NCBI RefSeq assembly: GCF_047303175.1
Contig: NZ_CP138945.1
Reading direction: 5' to 3' (one strand)
DNA length: 64,000 nucleotides
Origin: Prochlorococcus_E sp000760215
GTDB taxonomy: Bacteria > Cyanobacteriota > Cyanobacteriia > PCC-6307 > Cyanobiaceae
The stretch's first letter is position 1; every line of letters begins with the position of its first letter. The notes beneath the pieces were generated by a model, which was not told the origin of the DNA, did not search any database, and was given only the letters and a program-made list of their open reading frames with translations. Of this stretch, positions 19,510 to 28,979 are shown piece by piece. The position numbers and the translations under genes are program-made.

Positions 19510-21993
19510 TTCTACTGACAACTCTTTTTCTAATCTTTTGATTATTTTTTCGTGAATAGGCAGCATTTCCTCTTCTTTTAAAGTTTCTTTGTTCTTTCTA
19601 TATGTAATTCTAAATGTTTGACTGATTTGATCTTGAGAAAGATTACTACCAGAGTATTTGTCCAGTAATATAACATTTTCGACAATTGGCTTGCCTGTTT
19701 TCATTATTAGTTTGATAATCATAGCAGAGTTCACATTTAAATCAGTAATTAGAGCAATATCTCTTTCCATAGCTGGAACTGTTGCATATTTTTTGAATTT
19801 AGGTATTAGTTTATTCCTCCTCGTACTTGCATTAAGTATTAATGTCAAATCTAGTTCAAAGAGATATAAAGCTTGCTCACAATCATATTTTGCTGCGATT
19901 TTTGGGTGGATTTGGCCAAATCTACCTAGGGTTTTACCTTCTAATATTAGATTAGATGATTTGCCTGGATGAAATAATAAATCAGATTCCAACTGAATGT
20001 CTTCAATGTTAATTTTAAGTGATCTAAAGACAGACTCTATAAGCCCTCTTGCTTCGAAATAATCTAAGCTATCTCTTTTAGAGGTTGCTTGCCATTGGCC
20101 GATATGTCTATTACCTGTAATTGCACCGCCCAATATACTTTTTTCTTCTATTAATTTGTCGTTGTTAATATATATTTTACCTACTTCAAATAACCAACAT
20201 CCATTGTTCCCAAAGTCAATATTCCTTTTGCAGATATTAATATGTTCCTCCCATAAGTTATTTCTCATATGACTAGTCTCTGACAGTAATGGGTTGTATA
20301 TAGGAATTCTGTCCTTATTCACCTTATCTTGGGCGACTAGAGATGAAGTAACAACTTCCTGAAAACCAGCTGAGACAAAGCTCTCCTTAATTTGTCTGTC
20401 GATGTTTTGCTCAGCTGATAAGCCTCCTGGCCTTATTGGGTCAGGAAGGTTTGAATCAAATTTGTCATATCCTATAAGGCGGGCTATTTCCTCAATTAAA
20501 TCTATCTCCCTAAGAAGATCATTAGTTCTATTTGGAGGCACTTTTACATCCCATCCATCTTTATTCATAGTAGTAATGCAGCCTAGTAAAGTAAGGGATT
20601 CTTCAATCTCAGTCTCCAATAGCAGCCTTGTTTTAGAAGATATTTCATGTTGATTTACGGACTGATCTTTACTACTATTTGAATTATCTATCTTCACCAC
20701 ACCAAGTATTTTATCTATTCTATCTTTCCTTAATAAGATTGATTTTGACGACTCTTTTAATACTCTATTAATCCATCTACCTTTCACATTACAATCAAAC
20801 TTATCCTTAAATAATTGAATTGCTCTTGTAGCAGAATCTATTGTCATTTCTGAAGAAACCCCTTTCTCAAATCGGCTACTAGATTCTGTTCTATTGCCAA
20901 TCTCTCTAGCAGATGTCCTAACCATATTTTGAGGAAAAGAAGCCGCTTCAAGCCATACCCTATTTGTTTTAGAATTTACTGCTGTGTTAGCACCACCTAT
21001 TACTCCTGCTATAGCTATAGCTATGTCTCCACAAGTAATGACATTTATCTTTTCATTTAACTTGTATTCCTTATCGTCAATTCCAATGAATAATTCATCC
21101 TTAATAGCTTTTCTAATCCCAAAATCTGTTTGATTTACTTTTTTATTTAGAAGTTTGTCTAATAGATCAGCATCAAAGGCGTGGAGTGGCTGGCCTTGTT
21201 CAACCATTACATAGTTCGTGATATCGACTATTGCATTTATAGACCTTAAACCAATGTTTTTTAGAAGGTTTTGTAATTCCCAGCTAGAAGGAATGTTACC
21301 GTCAAGACCTGTTATTTCATGAAGTGAATAAATTAAAGTTTCAGTTTTGATATCTTTAGTTTTTAGATTAGGGCTAAATATTTTATATCCATTATTTTTT
21401 TCAATTAAAGGTAATGTCAATTTAGATTTTTTGATAGCTGATACTTCTCTAGCAATTCCAACCATAGACATCCCATCAGGCCTATTTGCAGTAATAGCAA
21501 GATCTAAGATTATGTCGTTATACCCAAAAATCTTAATAGGGCTTTCTCCTGGGTTAGGCAGTGTTCTTTTAAGCTCTTCTAATACAGCAATGCCTTCTGA
21601 ACTTGAACTGATACCAAGTTCTTCATAAGAGCAGATCATCCCTTGGCTAAATTCCCCTCTTATTTCACTTTCCTTAATTTTCAAATCCACGGCCTTTAGA
21701 TATGCTCCTTCTAGAGCAACTAATACATGCATATCTTTTTCGACATTAGAAGCCCCGCAAACGATTTGCAAATATTTTGTTTTGCCAACGTTAACAGAAC
21801 AAATATTTAATTTATTTGCATTTGGATGTGGTTTAACCTCTGATATATATCCAATTACAATGTTATTAAAAGCTGATGAAAGGTCAATAAGGTCATCAAC
21901 CTCAAATCCTGCCATAGAAAGCGATTCACTGATATCATCGATGCCACTAGAGATCTCTACTAATTCTTTTAACCAGGAAAATGAAACCTTCAT
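19498..21993 (-). CDS. pheT: phenylalanyl-tRNA synthetase beta subunit
   Basis: The beta chain of the heterotetrameric PheRS, charging tRNA-Phe. At 831 aa it has the full bacterial layout: an N-terminal start KVSFSWLKELVEI, a tRNA-binding EMAP-like domain at about 40-150, the B3/4 editing region around HAFDADLLDK, B5, the catalytic-like core near 480-690, and a C-terminal anticodon-binding ferredoxin-like domain (ATVPAMERDIALI). The start is a clear ATG. Its 3' end overlaps rlmD by 12 bases, and its 5' end is divergent from rpsR. Confidence 0.96.
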   Translation of the reverse strand: MKVSFSWLKELVEISSGIDDISESLSMAGFEVDDLIDLSSAFNNIVIGYISEVKPHPNANKLNICSVNVGKTKYLQIVCGASNVEKDMHVLVALEGAYLKAVDLKIKESEIRGEFSQGMICSYEELGISSSSEGIAVLEELKRTLPNPGESPIKIFGYNDIILDLAITANRPDGMSMVGIAREVSAIKKSKLTLPLIEKNNGYKIFSPNLKTKDIKTETLIYSLHEITGLDGNIPSSWELQNLLKNIGLRSINAIVDITNYVMVEQGQPLHAFDADLLDKLLNKKVNQTDFGIRKAIKDELFIGIDDKEYKLNEKINVITCGDIAIAIAGVIGGANTAVNSKTNRVWLEAASFPQNMVRTSAREIGNRTESSSRFEKGVSSEMTIDSATRAIQLFKDKFDCNVKGRWINRVLKESSKSILLRKDRIDKILGVVKIDNSNSSKDQSVNQHEISSKTRLLLETEIEESLTLLGCITTMNKDGWDVKVPPNRTNDLLREIDLIEEIARLIGYDKFDSNLPDPIRPGGLSAEQNIDRQIKESFVSAGFQEVVTSSLVAQDKVNKDRIPIYNPLLSETSHMRNNLWEEHINICKRNIDFGNNGCWLFEVGKIYINNDKLIEEKSILGGAITGNRHIGQWQATSKRDSLDYFEARGLIESVFRSLKINIEDIQLESDLLFHPGKSSNLILEGKTLGRFGQIHPKIAAKYDCEQALYLFELDLTLILNASTRRNKLIPKFKKYATVPAMERDIALITDLNVNSAMIIKLIMKTGKPIVENVILLDKYSGSNLSQDQISQTFRITYRKNKETLKEEEMLPIHEKIIKRLEKELSVELRR

Positions 21994-22013
21994 TTGTTTT
22001 TTAACTATTAGCT

Positions 22014-22312
22014 GATCCTACTTTTTCAGGGGAATGTTTTTTAAAGTTCTCGTGAGCTTGTAGGATAAGCATTCAACTATACGTATTGCTAAAGTAACTC
22101 TACGTCCTTATGACAAAAACAAGGACGTCCGGATAAAATTACCCTCGGGTCCGATAATTTCCGGAAAACTCCTTCCAAGCTATTTATCTGTCTTTAATTA
22201 CACTACCAAAGCTTCTAAATCATGAAGGATACTCGCTTCAGCAATAAACCAACTCCTTTCATGGAGATTCAATAAAAATTATTTTTTTAACCAAGCACCA
22301 ACTCAAATAACA
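22014..22312 (+). promoter_or_regulatory. structured leader region upstream of rpsR
   Basis: About 300 bases between pheT and rpsR hold two strong inverted repeats. ACGTCCTT (22102-22109) pairs perfectly with AAGGACGT (22121-22128). Immediately after it, CCGGA and AATT starting at 22129 can pair with AATT and TCCGG near 22160-22174 around an ACC/GGT inner stem. The GC content is visibly higher than nearby intergenic DNA. This looks like an untranslated mRNA leader, possibly for autogenous control of the ribosomal protein gene, but the ligand is unknown. No rpmG (L33) reading frame was found here, although rpmG often sits beside rpsR. Confidence 0.4.
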
Positions 22313-22534
22313 ATGCCAAATTCCTTCTTTAAAAAAAAGCTCTCTCCTATCAAACCTGGCGAACCAATAGATTATAAGGATGTTGAAACCCTCAAAAAAT
22401 TCATTACAGAGCGAGGGAAAATACTTCCCAGAAGGTTAACTGGCTTGACAGCTCAACAACAAAGAGATCTAACTACAGCTGTAAAGAGAGCTAGGATTAT
22501 AGCCCTTTTGCCATTTGTAAATCCCGAAGGTTAA
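22313..22534 (+). CDS. rpsR: 30S ribosomal protein S18
   Basis: S18 sits in the small-subunit platform and pairs with S6. At 73 aa it shows the family core IDYKDVETLKKFITERGKI followed by LPRRLTGLTAQQQRDLTTAV and the C-terminal IALLPF. The ATG start is clear. It is followed 63 bases later by an RNB-type ribonuclease on the same strand, a neighbour pairing seen in related cyanobacteria. Confidence 0.97.
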   Translation: MPNSFFKKKLSPIKPGEPIDYKDVETLKKFITERGKILPRRLTGLTAQQQRDLTTAVKRARIIALLPFVNPEG

Positions 22535-22597
22535 TATGCATAAGAAAAGGTATATGTAAAATGTAAAAAAGGGTCCATAGATATAAGATTTTAGAAG

Positions 22598-23896
22598 ATG
22601 ATTACTAAAGATTTAAAAGATCCTTTATATTTATCTTTAATTTCTGATATAAAGAAAAAAAATAGAGATATCATCACATCAAAAAATAGTTTTTTAAATC
22701 TAACTAAACTTAAAACCTATTCTATTGATGATAAAAATACAATCGAAATTGATGATGCATTCTCAATTCAAAAAATAGAAAATAAAACATATTTATGGAT
22801 ACATATAGCAAGTCCATCAGTTCTTATACCAATCAATAATGAAATTTCAATAAGAGCATCAAGACTAAGTTCAACAATATATGACCCTGAATCTATTTCT
22901 TATATGTTCCCCAAAGAATTAGTTATTGAGTGCTTAAGTCTAAGTAGAAAAAGAGAATGTGTTGCCTTAAGTATGGCCTTAGAAATAAGCGATAATGGCA
23001 ATATTGTAGGTTATAAAATATTTAATAGTATTGTAAGGCTTACTTATAATTTAACTTATGAGGAGGCTGATGAAATTCTTGATTATCAACCTAAGGAAGA
23101 GTCAGATCTTATTGAAATATTTAATATATTAAATATTTATTCAATAATACGTAAATCTAATGGTTCCTTGTCATTGAATGAACCACAGGGTTTTTTCTAT
23201 GAAGAAAATAATAATTTATACTTTAAAGTCAAGGAATTTTCTCCATCTCGAAAGTTAGTAAGCGAGTCAATGATTTTGTTTGGTTCATTAATAGCTAATT
23301 ACTGTCGAAATAATTCGATTGATATCCCATATAGAAATCAACAAGCTCCAACAACTAAACTGCCAACCTCTCAAACAATTAATAGTCATAATCACCTACA
23401 TATCTACAATTACATCGTAAAGTCTAAGTTATCTAAATCAACAATTGACATAAGACCTACTGGACATTTTAGTCTAGGCTTAAAGGAATATACACATGCA
23501 ACCTCTCCTTTAAGAAGGTATATTGATTATATTACGCATTACCAAGTTATTTCACATATAAATAATGAGCCTCTAATACCGATTAATATTCTTATAGAAA
23601 AAATTAGTCAATATAATAAAAGGTCATTAAATAATTCATTAATTTCCAGAAATAATCAAAGGGAAATGATTTTGAGATATTTAGGTAAATATCTAAGTAA
23701 AAATAGAGAAGTAATCTTTCTAAGATGGCTTATTAAGAACAAAAATATTGCTCTAATATTTTACAAAGAGCTATATTTAGATATAGTCACCATACTTTAT
23801 GGTGACATGGAATTTCAATTAGGAGATGAATTTAGTATTAATATTGATTCTATAGACATAGATAAAGATAATATTCATGCTCATTTAATTACCTAA
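22598..23896 (+). CDS. RNB-family exoribonuclease (short form)
   Basis: A 3'-5' exoribonuclease of the RNase II/R superfamily reduced to little more than the RNB domain (432 aa; no N-terminal cold-shock domains and no clear C-terminal S1 domain). The metal site is essentially intact: Asp44, Glu50, Asp52 and Asp53 in YSIDDKNTIEIDDAF, where Glu50 stands at a position that is Asp in E. coli RNase II. The second signature TSPLRRYIDYITHY is also kept. It contrasts with the degenerate RNB protein at 36.9 kb. The start is ATG 22598. Confidence 0.85.
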   Translation: MITKDLKDPLYLSLISDIKKKNRDIITSKNSFLNLTKLKTYSIDDKNTIEIDDAFSIQKIENKTYLWIHIASPSVLIPINNEISIRASRLSSTIYDPESISYMFPKELVIECLSLSRKRECVALSMALEISDNGNIVGYKIFNSIVRLTYNLTYEEADEILDYQPKEESDLIEIFNILNIYSIIRKSNGSLSLNEPQGFFYEENNNLYFKVKEFSPSRKLVSESMILFGSLIANYCRNNSIDIPYRNQQAPTTKLPTSQTINSHNHLHIYNYIVKSKLSKSTIDIRPTGHFSLGLKEYTHATSPLRRYIDYITHYQVISHINNEPLIPINILIEKISQYNKRSLNNSLISRNNQREMILRYLGKYLSKNREVIFLRWLIKNKNIALIFYKELYLDIVTILYGDMEFQLGDEFSINIDSIDIDKDNIHAHLIT

Positions 23897-23976
23897 GTAC
23901 ATAGATTTTTACTTTAATACTTGTGTTTAATATAATATATAAGGTATATTAGAGATAATTTCACAAATTATTTAAT

Positions 23977-25506
23977 TTGACTATAACTATTACCACTCCA
24001 TTATATTATGTTAATGATAAGCCACATCTTGGAAGTACTTATACAACAATTGCAACTGATGTATTAGCTCGCTTCCACAGGCTAACAGGAGAGGAAGTTA
24101 TATTTATCACTGGAGTGGATGAGCATGGTCAGAAAATTCAACGTACAGCTAAAGAAAATAAGATTAGCCCTATAGATCATTGTAATAAAGTCTCTAAAAA
24201 GTATAAAGATTTATGGCGGCTATGGTCAATATCAAATAACCGCTTTGTAAGGACTACATCATTAAAACATATAGATCTGGTATACGAGTTTTTCTGTAGA
24301 GTTAAGGCAAATGGAGATATACGCCTTGGGCAACAAGAAGGTTGGTATTGTGTCGGCTGTGAAGAATATAAAGATATAGATTCAAACATAGATAATCCGA
24401 CATGTCCTATTCATCAAAAAAATCTTGAGTGGAGGGACGAAGAGAATTTATTCTTTTGTCTTTCCAATTATCAGGAGGAAATAGAGGAGATAATTTCCAA
24501 TCCTACTTTTATTCAGCCTCTATCTAGACAAAATGAGATAAAAAACTTTGTGGCTAAAGGCCTAAAGGATTTTTCAATCTCAAGAAAAAATGTTGATTGG
24601 GGAATACCAGTTCCAGGCTATAAAGGTCATACTTTCTATGTATGGTTTGATGCACTTTTAGGATATATTTCAGCACTATTTAATGACGATGAAAACATTG
24701 ATCTAAATTTAGTGAATAATAAAGGTTGGCCAGCAGATCTTCATTTGATAGGTAAGGATATTCTTAGATTTCATGCAATATACTGGCCAGCAATGCTAAT
24801 GTCAGCAAAATTGAGTCTTCCTCGAAAAGTCTTTGGCCATGGTTTCTTAACAAGAGAAGGCCAAAAAATGGGTAAATCCCTAGGCAATGTCCTTGATCCA
24901 GAAGTATTGCTAAAAGACTATGGAGAGGATGCTATTAGATGGTATTTATTAAGCGACTTTAAATTTGGTCAAGATGGTGATTATCAAGAAAAACGTTTTA
25001 TAGATTTGGTTAATAATGACCTTGCTAACACAATTGGCAATTTATTAAATAGAACAAGTTCGATGGCCCGTAAATGGTTTGCAGAAGATAGCAACTCATT
25101 TACCGTTGAAATTAAACAAAATAAACTAAGAGATTTATCTGAGTTAACAATTAAGGATGTTATCGGTAAATATCATAATCTGTATTTAAAAGAGGCTTGT
25201 CAATCGATAATTAATCTCGCTTCAGAAGCAAATTTATATTTAAATGATAATGAACCATGGAAATTAATAAAAGATTCTAAAAACGAACAAATAGTTAGAT
25301 ATCATTTATATAATGTCCTCGAATCCTGTAGGATAGTAGCAATATTATTATTACCCATAGTTCCCAATTTAAGTAGAAAAATGTTATTACAGTTATCTTA
25401 TCCAGAGCCAAAAAGCAATTGGAATGAAGATCTCATTTGGGGCAAACTAAAATCAATTACTCAACTTCCAGATCCTCAACCAATCATACCCAAAATAGAA
25501 AAATAA
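23977..25506 (+). CDS. metG: methionyl-tRNA synthetase
   Basis: Class I synthetase charging tRNA-Met. The HIGH-like motif is PHLGS, near residue 16, and the KMSKS-like motif is KMGKS at 297-301. A single zinc knuckle is suggested by CVGC and a later CPIH. The 509-residue length fits the form without the C-terminal dimerisation domain, as in other cyanobacteria. The start codon is TTG 23977, which gives the expected TITTPLYYVNDKPHLG N-terminus; no ATG is available upstream of the catalytic motif. lptC begins 3 bases after the stop. Confidence 0.95.
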   Translation: MTITITTPLYYVNDKPHLGSTYTTIATDVLARFHRLTGEEVIFITGVDEHGQKIQRTAKENKISPIDHCNKVSKKYKDLWRLWSISNNRFVRTTSLKHIDLVYEFFCRVKANGDIRLGQQEGWYCVGCEEYKDIDSNIDNPTCPIHQKNLEWRDEENLFFCLSNYQEEIEEIISNPTFIQPLSRQNEIKNFVAKGLKDFSISRKNVDWGIPVPGYKGHTFYVWFDALLGYISALFNDDENIDLNLVNNKGWPADLHLIGKDILRFHAIYWPAMLMSAKLSLPRKVFGHGFLTREGQKMGKSLGNVLDPEVLLKDYGEDAIRWYLLSDFKFGQDGDYQEKRFIDLVNNDLANTIGNLLNRTSSMARKWFAEDSNSFTVEIKQNKLRDLSELTIKDVIGKYHNLYLKEACQSIINLASEANLYLNDNEPWKLIKDSKNEQIVRYHLYNVLESCRIVAILLLPIVPNLSRKMLLQLSYPEPKSNWNEDLIWGKLKSITQLPDPQPIIPKIEK

Positions 25507-25509
25507 CTA

Positions 25510-26163
25510 ATGTATATGCAAGTTATCCAGAAAAGTAGATTATCAATCTTATTCTTGTTTTTTCTTATATCATCATGCTCTTCCAATAGCAATGTTGTAA
25601 AAGAAATATCTGTCAACTCTTTTAAATTTAAAGATATCAAGTTAGAGCAATTAGATAAGAACGGACTAAGACGATTTTTATTTGTAACTAAAAACGCAAG
25701 TTTAGATGAATCATCTAAAACTATATATGCGACAAATCCTCTTGTTACCTTCTATCATAACAAGAAACCATCATATACTATTAGGGCAAAGGAGGCATCA
25801 CTTATCAATAACGGTGAAACAGTTCTATTAGAGAATGACGTCTTAATGAGTAGTCTTAAGAAAAGTAACCTAATACTAAAGACTAATAAAGTACTATGGA
25901 TAAAAGATAGTTCAACAGCAATTTTAGATGGTTTTGTAGAGTCTACAATAAATGGTTCTAGTTTTGTTTCTGATAGTGCTATTTACAAGCATAAAATTAA
26001 CACAATAGAGTTCAATGGGGTTAAGAATTATTTTTATAGAGATGCTACATCTAGCTCTATAATATCTGTAGCTGCCGATCAGGCTATATGGTATGGCAAC
26101 AAAAAAAAGCTAGAATTTAATTCATCTGGTAAGCAAGTAAAGACTAATATAAAATTATATTAG
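25510..26163 (+). CDS. lptC: LptC-like lipoprotein for LPS export
   Basis: A 217-residue protein with an N-terminal hydrophobic stretch and lipobox LISSC, placing the lipidated Cys at residue 23. The rest is a beta-strand-rich OstA/LptC (DUF1239) fold, with the repeated pattern seen in LENDVLM and ILDGFVES. LptC belongs to the periplasmic bridge that carries lipopolysaccharide to the outer membrane. An alternative ATG lies at 25516. The gene starts 3 bases after metG. Its end overlaps the convergent CCB gene by 4 bases. Confidence 0.75.
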   Translation: MYMQVIQKSRLSILFLFFLISSCSSNSNVVKEISVNSFKFKDIKLEQLDKNGLRRFLFVTKNASLDESSKTIYATNPLVTFYHNKKPSYTIRAKEASLINNGETVLLENDVLMSSLKKSNLILKTNKVLWIKDSSTAILDGFVESTINGSSFVSDSAIYKHKINTIEFNGVKNYFYRDATSSSIISVAADQAIWYGNKKKLEFNSSGKQVKTNIKLY

Positions 26164-26786
26164 CCATTTATAATAATTGATTCTAATTTTTTAGTCCAGC
26201 CCTCTATCCAAATTTCATCTGACTTTGTAAAGCATCTCTCTGACCATCCACCTACAATTATCCATCCATCGGTAGAAATTGGTACTACGATTAGAGATGG
26301 CAAGTTTTTGACTATAGATTCAAATTCATCTTTGTCTGGATAATACTTAGTATTTACTAGTGAAATATATTTACCACTTTTAGAAGTTGATATACAGGTT
26401 TTACCAGGCTTGAATGAATTAACGCTAGTGGAAAATAAACCTCTTTTTAATACTATTTTATTCTCATAATAAATTATAATATTAGATGATGCTGTTGCTG
26501 TAAGTATCATTTTGGATCCCCATGCTAATTCATTCTTTAGAATTTCAGGTAGCTCAGCATTTATATAAAAAGCCTCTGTACCTTCTAAAACTGCTTTTTT
26601 AGGCTTGTTTATAGAAACTTGTTTTTGTAAATAACCTACCAATAGAATAGATACTGATGAAAGAGCAGCTATTAATTCTGAACGTTGTATACTAGGGGAT
26701 AATTCATCAATTGCAATTGCATTTACTAAGCATAAAATTATCATAGTAATTCCTATAGTAAATGTTAATGTTGATGTTGCATTCAT
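26160..26786 (-). CDS. cofactor assembly of complex C subunit B (CCB) family protein
   Basis: A 208-residue protein with two N-terminal membrane helices (about 7-25 and 38-56) and a soluble C-terminal domain ending in GWIIVGGWSERCFTKSDEIW. This is the layout of the CCB2/CCB4 family, which attaches haem ci to cytochrome b6 in the cytochrome b6f complex. Cyanobacteria usually encode one such protein. The function is by family. It is convergent with lptC, overlapping by 4 bases. Confidence 0.7.
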   Translation of the reverse strand: MNATSTLTFTIGITMIILCLVNAIAIDELSPSIQRSELIAALSSVSILLVGYLQKQVSINKPKKAVLEGTEAFYINAELPEILKNELAWGSKMILTATASSNIIIYYENKIVLKRGLFSTSVNSFKPGKTCISTSKSGKYISLVNTKYYPDKDEFESIVKNLPSLIVVPISTDGWIIVGGWSERCFTKSDEIWIEGWTKKLESIIING

Positions 26787-26944
26787 ATTTAGCTATAAGC
26801 AATGTTAATTACCTATCATAAATAAGACATCCCTTGATTTACAACCACTTGATATCTAGCTGAAATTTCAAGGCATGTTCTTCATAAATATAGACAAAAT
26901 ACAGAGATAGTGCCATTATATTAAAAGTATATCTATTTTTAACA

Positions 26945-27262
26945 GTGATAAGATCAAATCTACTAATTATTCTTTCAACTATATTTCTAATAATATGTGT
27001 AGCTTTTGCTACCCCTACATATGCATTGGATAATCAAACAATAAAAATGATTAGTCCCTTAAATCATAATTTGACTTTATTAGCTGATTTAAACTATGAA
27101 ACAAAGGAAACTACCTCTTTATCAGATCCAATTACAGATCCTAACTTCAATGTTATGCGTAACAATGAACTAGGTAGATCATTAGCAATACCTTTGGTTT
27201 TAGGAGTTTTAATTATAGCGATAATTACACCATTAGTGACATGGTGGTATTTTTCACGGTAA
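26945..27262 (+). CDS. small exported or membrane protein, unknown function
   Basis: The 105-residue ORF starts at GTG 26945. It has an N-terminal signal-like helix (residues 5-28, with a possible cleavage after TYA in TPTYALD), a polar middle of about 55 residues, and a C-terminal transmembrane helix (about 80-102) ending WWYFSR. No domain is recognised. cobU starts 33 bases downstream on the same strand, so they may be cotranscribed. Confidence 0.6.
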   Translation: MIRSNLLIILSTIFLIICVAFATPTYALDNQTIKMISPLNHNLTLLADLNYETKETTSLSDPITDPNFNVMRNNELGRSLAIPLVLGVLIIAIITPLVTWWYFSR

Positions 27263-27295
27263 AATAGCTTTTTATACTATCAATCAATTAATAAT

Positions 27296-27841
27296 GTGAA
27301 CATAAATTATACATCTGGATTAGTTATTGTAACTGGTCCTGTAAAGAGTGGAAAAAGTATATGGGCAGAAAAAATTATTGCTCATAATCACGGTAAAGTA
27401 ACTTATATAGCAACTAGTTCTATATATAATAACGATGAAATATGGAAGAAAAGAATACAGATACATAAGGAAAGACGACCTAAAGAATGGAATCTTGTAG
27501 AATCAGCTGATATATTTAAGATTCTTACAACTATCAATCAAGAGTCATCGGTCTTAATTGATTCATTAGGAGGTATAATAACAAAGAGCCTAACATTAAA
27601 TAATGAAGATTGGCATAATCATCGCAACTTAATTGTTAATGCCATCTCAACTTTTAAGGGACTTATTGTAATTGTATGTGAAGAGGTTGGTTGGGGAGTA
27701 TCTCCAGCAACTCATAACGGTAATTTATTCAGAGACAGGCTTGGAGATCTAGTAGACAGGTTAGATCAATTTTCATTAGATAGCTGGCTGGTTATTCATG
27801 GCAGAGCTATTAATATATATAAAAATAGTATAAGAATTTAA
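27296..27841 (+). CDS. cobU: adenosylcobinamide kinase / guanylyltransferase
   Basis: CobU phosphorylates adenosylcobinamide and then transfers GMP to it in the nucleotide-loop assembly of cobamides. The P-loop is GPVKSGKS at residues 14-21. A conserved VIVCEEVGWG region and a GNLFRDRLGDL segment follow; both are typical. The length of 181 aa is normal. The start is GTG 27296. It complements cobN (6-9.8 kb) and the B12 user metH in the same window. Confidence 0.92.
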   Translation: MNINYTSGLVIVTGPVKSGKSIWAEKIIAHNHGKVTYIATSSIYNNDEIWKKRIQIHKERRPKEWNLVESADIFKILTTINQESSVLIDSLGGIITKSLTLNNEDWHNHRNLIVNAISTFKGLIVIVCEEVGWGVSPATHNGNLFRDRLGDLVDRLDQFSLDSWLVIHGRAINIYKNSIRI

Positions 27842-27853
27842 TTTATCATTAAA

Positions 27854-28321
27854 ATGAATAACTTTAGAGTTGGCTTATTTGAACCAAGAATACCTCAAAA
27901 TACAGGAAATATTGGAAGAACTTGTTTAGCATTTAATTTAAAATTAGATCTAATTTATCCATTAGGATTTGATTTAAATGATAAATATTTAAAACGCGCA
28001 GGCCTAGATTATTGGCAACATCTTGATGTAACAACACATATTAATTTTCAATCCTATTCTAATTTTATTAAAGGATCTCGAATAATAGGTTTCAGCAAAA
28101 AAGGAGGTATAGATTTAAAAGAATTTCATTTTTCTAATAATGACTGTCTTCTATTTGGCCGTGAGGATTTAGGTTTACCTAACAATATTAGAGAGCAATG
28201 TGATTCTATTTGTTCTATTAATATGCCAGGCATATCAACTTTATCAAATACTAGTGGTGTTAGAAGTTTAAATCTTTCTGTAGCCTGTGGAATCGCTGTA
28301 TACAGCGCTTATAATTCATAA
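27854..28321 (+). CDS. trmL: tRNA (cytidine/uridine-2'-O-)-methyltransferase TrmL
   Basis: A minimal SPOUT methyltransferase (155 aa) that 2'-O-methylates the wobble base of certain leucine tRNAs. The three family motifs are present: IPQNTGNIGRTC near the N-terminus, LLFGREDLGLP in the middle, and SNTSGVRSLNLSVACGIA at the C-terminus, which forms the trefoil knot. It starts 12 bases after cobU on the same strand. Confidence 0.92.
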   Translation: MNNFRVGLFEPRIPQNTGNIGRTCLAFNLKLDLIYPLGFDLNDKYLKRAGLDYWQHLDVTTHINFQSYSNFIKGSRIIGFSKKGGIDLKEFHFSNNDCLLFGREDLGLPNNIREQCDSICSINMPGISTLSNTSGVRSLNLSVACGIAVYSAYNS

Positions 28322-28498
28322 AGTAATGCTAATACCATTTATATAATTAGCTATAATGTTCCTTTAAATCATTCATATAAATAAAGTTTTGCTCTTTTTA
28401 TATTTAAGAATAAACATTATAGACTTTATCATAATAATATAATTTGTTTTTACTTGGATTAATTACCACCCTGCATTACAATGCAAGAGAAACATCCA

Positions 28499-28572
28499 GT
28501 CAGTGTAGCTCAGCTGGTTAGAGCACAGCATTCATAACGCTGAGGTCGAGAGTTCAAGTCTCTCCACTGACA
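28499..28572 (+). tRNA. trnM: tRNA-Met (CAU), probably elongator
   Basis: The cloverleaf can be traced by hand. A 7-bp acceptor stem GTCAGTG/CACTGAC is followed by a D arm with GCTCAGCTGGTTAGAGC, an anticodon loop TTCATAA (anticodon CAT) and a T arm with GTTCAAG. The discriminator base is A and CCA is not encoded. The D-arm and acceptor lack initiator features, so elongator Met is favoured. A lysidine-modified tRNA-Ile2 with the same anticodon cannot be fully excluded. A short inverted repeat, TGCATT-AC-AATGCA, lies about 15 bases upstream. Confidence 0.93.
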
Positions 28573-28979
28573 TATTTTTGTTTACTCACTATCCTTTGTT
28601 GTGAGTACATTGTTTTTCTAGCACCTTTATACAAAACTTAGAAGAACTGTTTTTTACTAATTAACACAAAATATATTCTTATGTTATGTCATAAATTTAA
28701 TAACTTGCTTTTCAGCCTTTAGCATTATCTTTATCCTGCCTTGGGAGTGGATGCTTAATTAGTTCATTTTTTAGAAGTGAGAGAAGTTTATTATGTGATG
28801 TCGAGTTGAATTTCCTAAGTACTGACATGTTCCATTTACTTTGCTTCATTGATTTGGATGAATTAATATGCACTTGATACTTTTGATCTGCATTTGCTTC
28901 ATTATCATGTTAAATTATTTGAGGTTTGTAAAGCAGATCAAGCCAAACTTTAAAATTATTCCAATTATTTGAATCAATC
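28573..28979. other. 407-base gene-free region
   Basis: Between tRNA-Met and the peroxiredoxin gene I see no ORF with a believable start and length, no obvious terminator and no repeat. It presumably contains the peroxiredoxin promoter. Confidence 0.4.

Noticed and set aside
22014..22312. rpmG (L33) upstream of rpsR
   Set aside because: All three plus frames were read by eye and none shows the basic Cys-containing L33 sequence.
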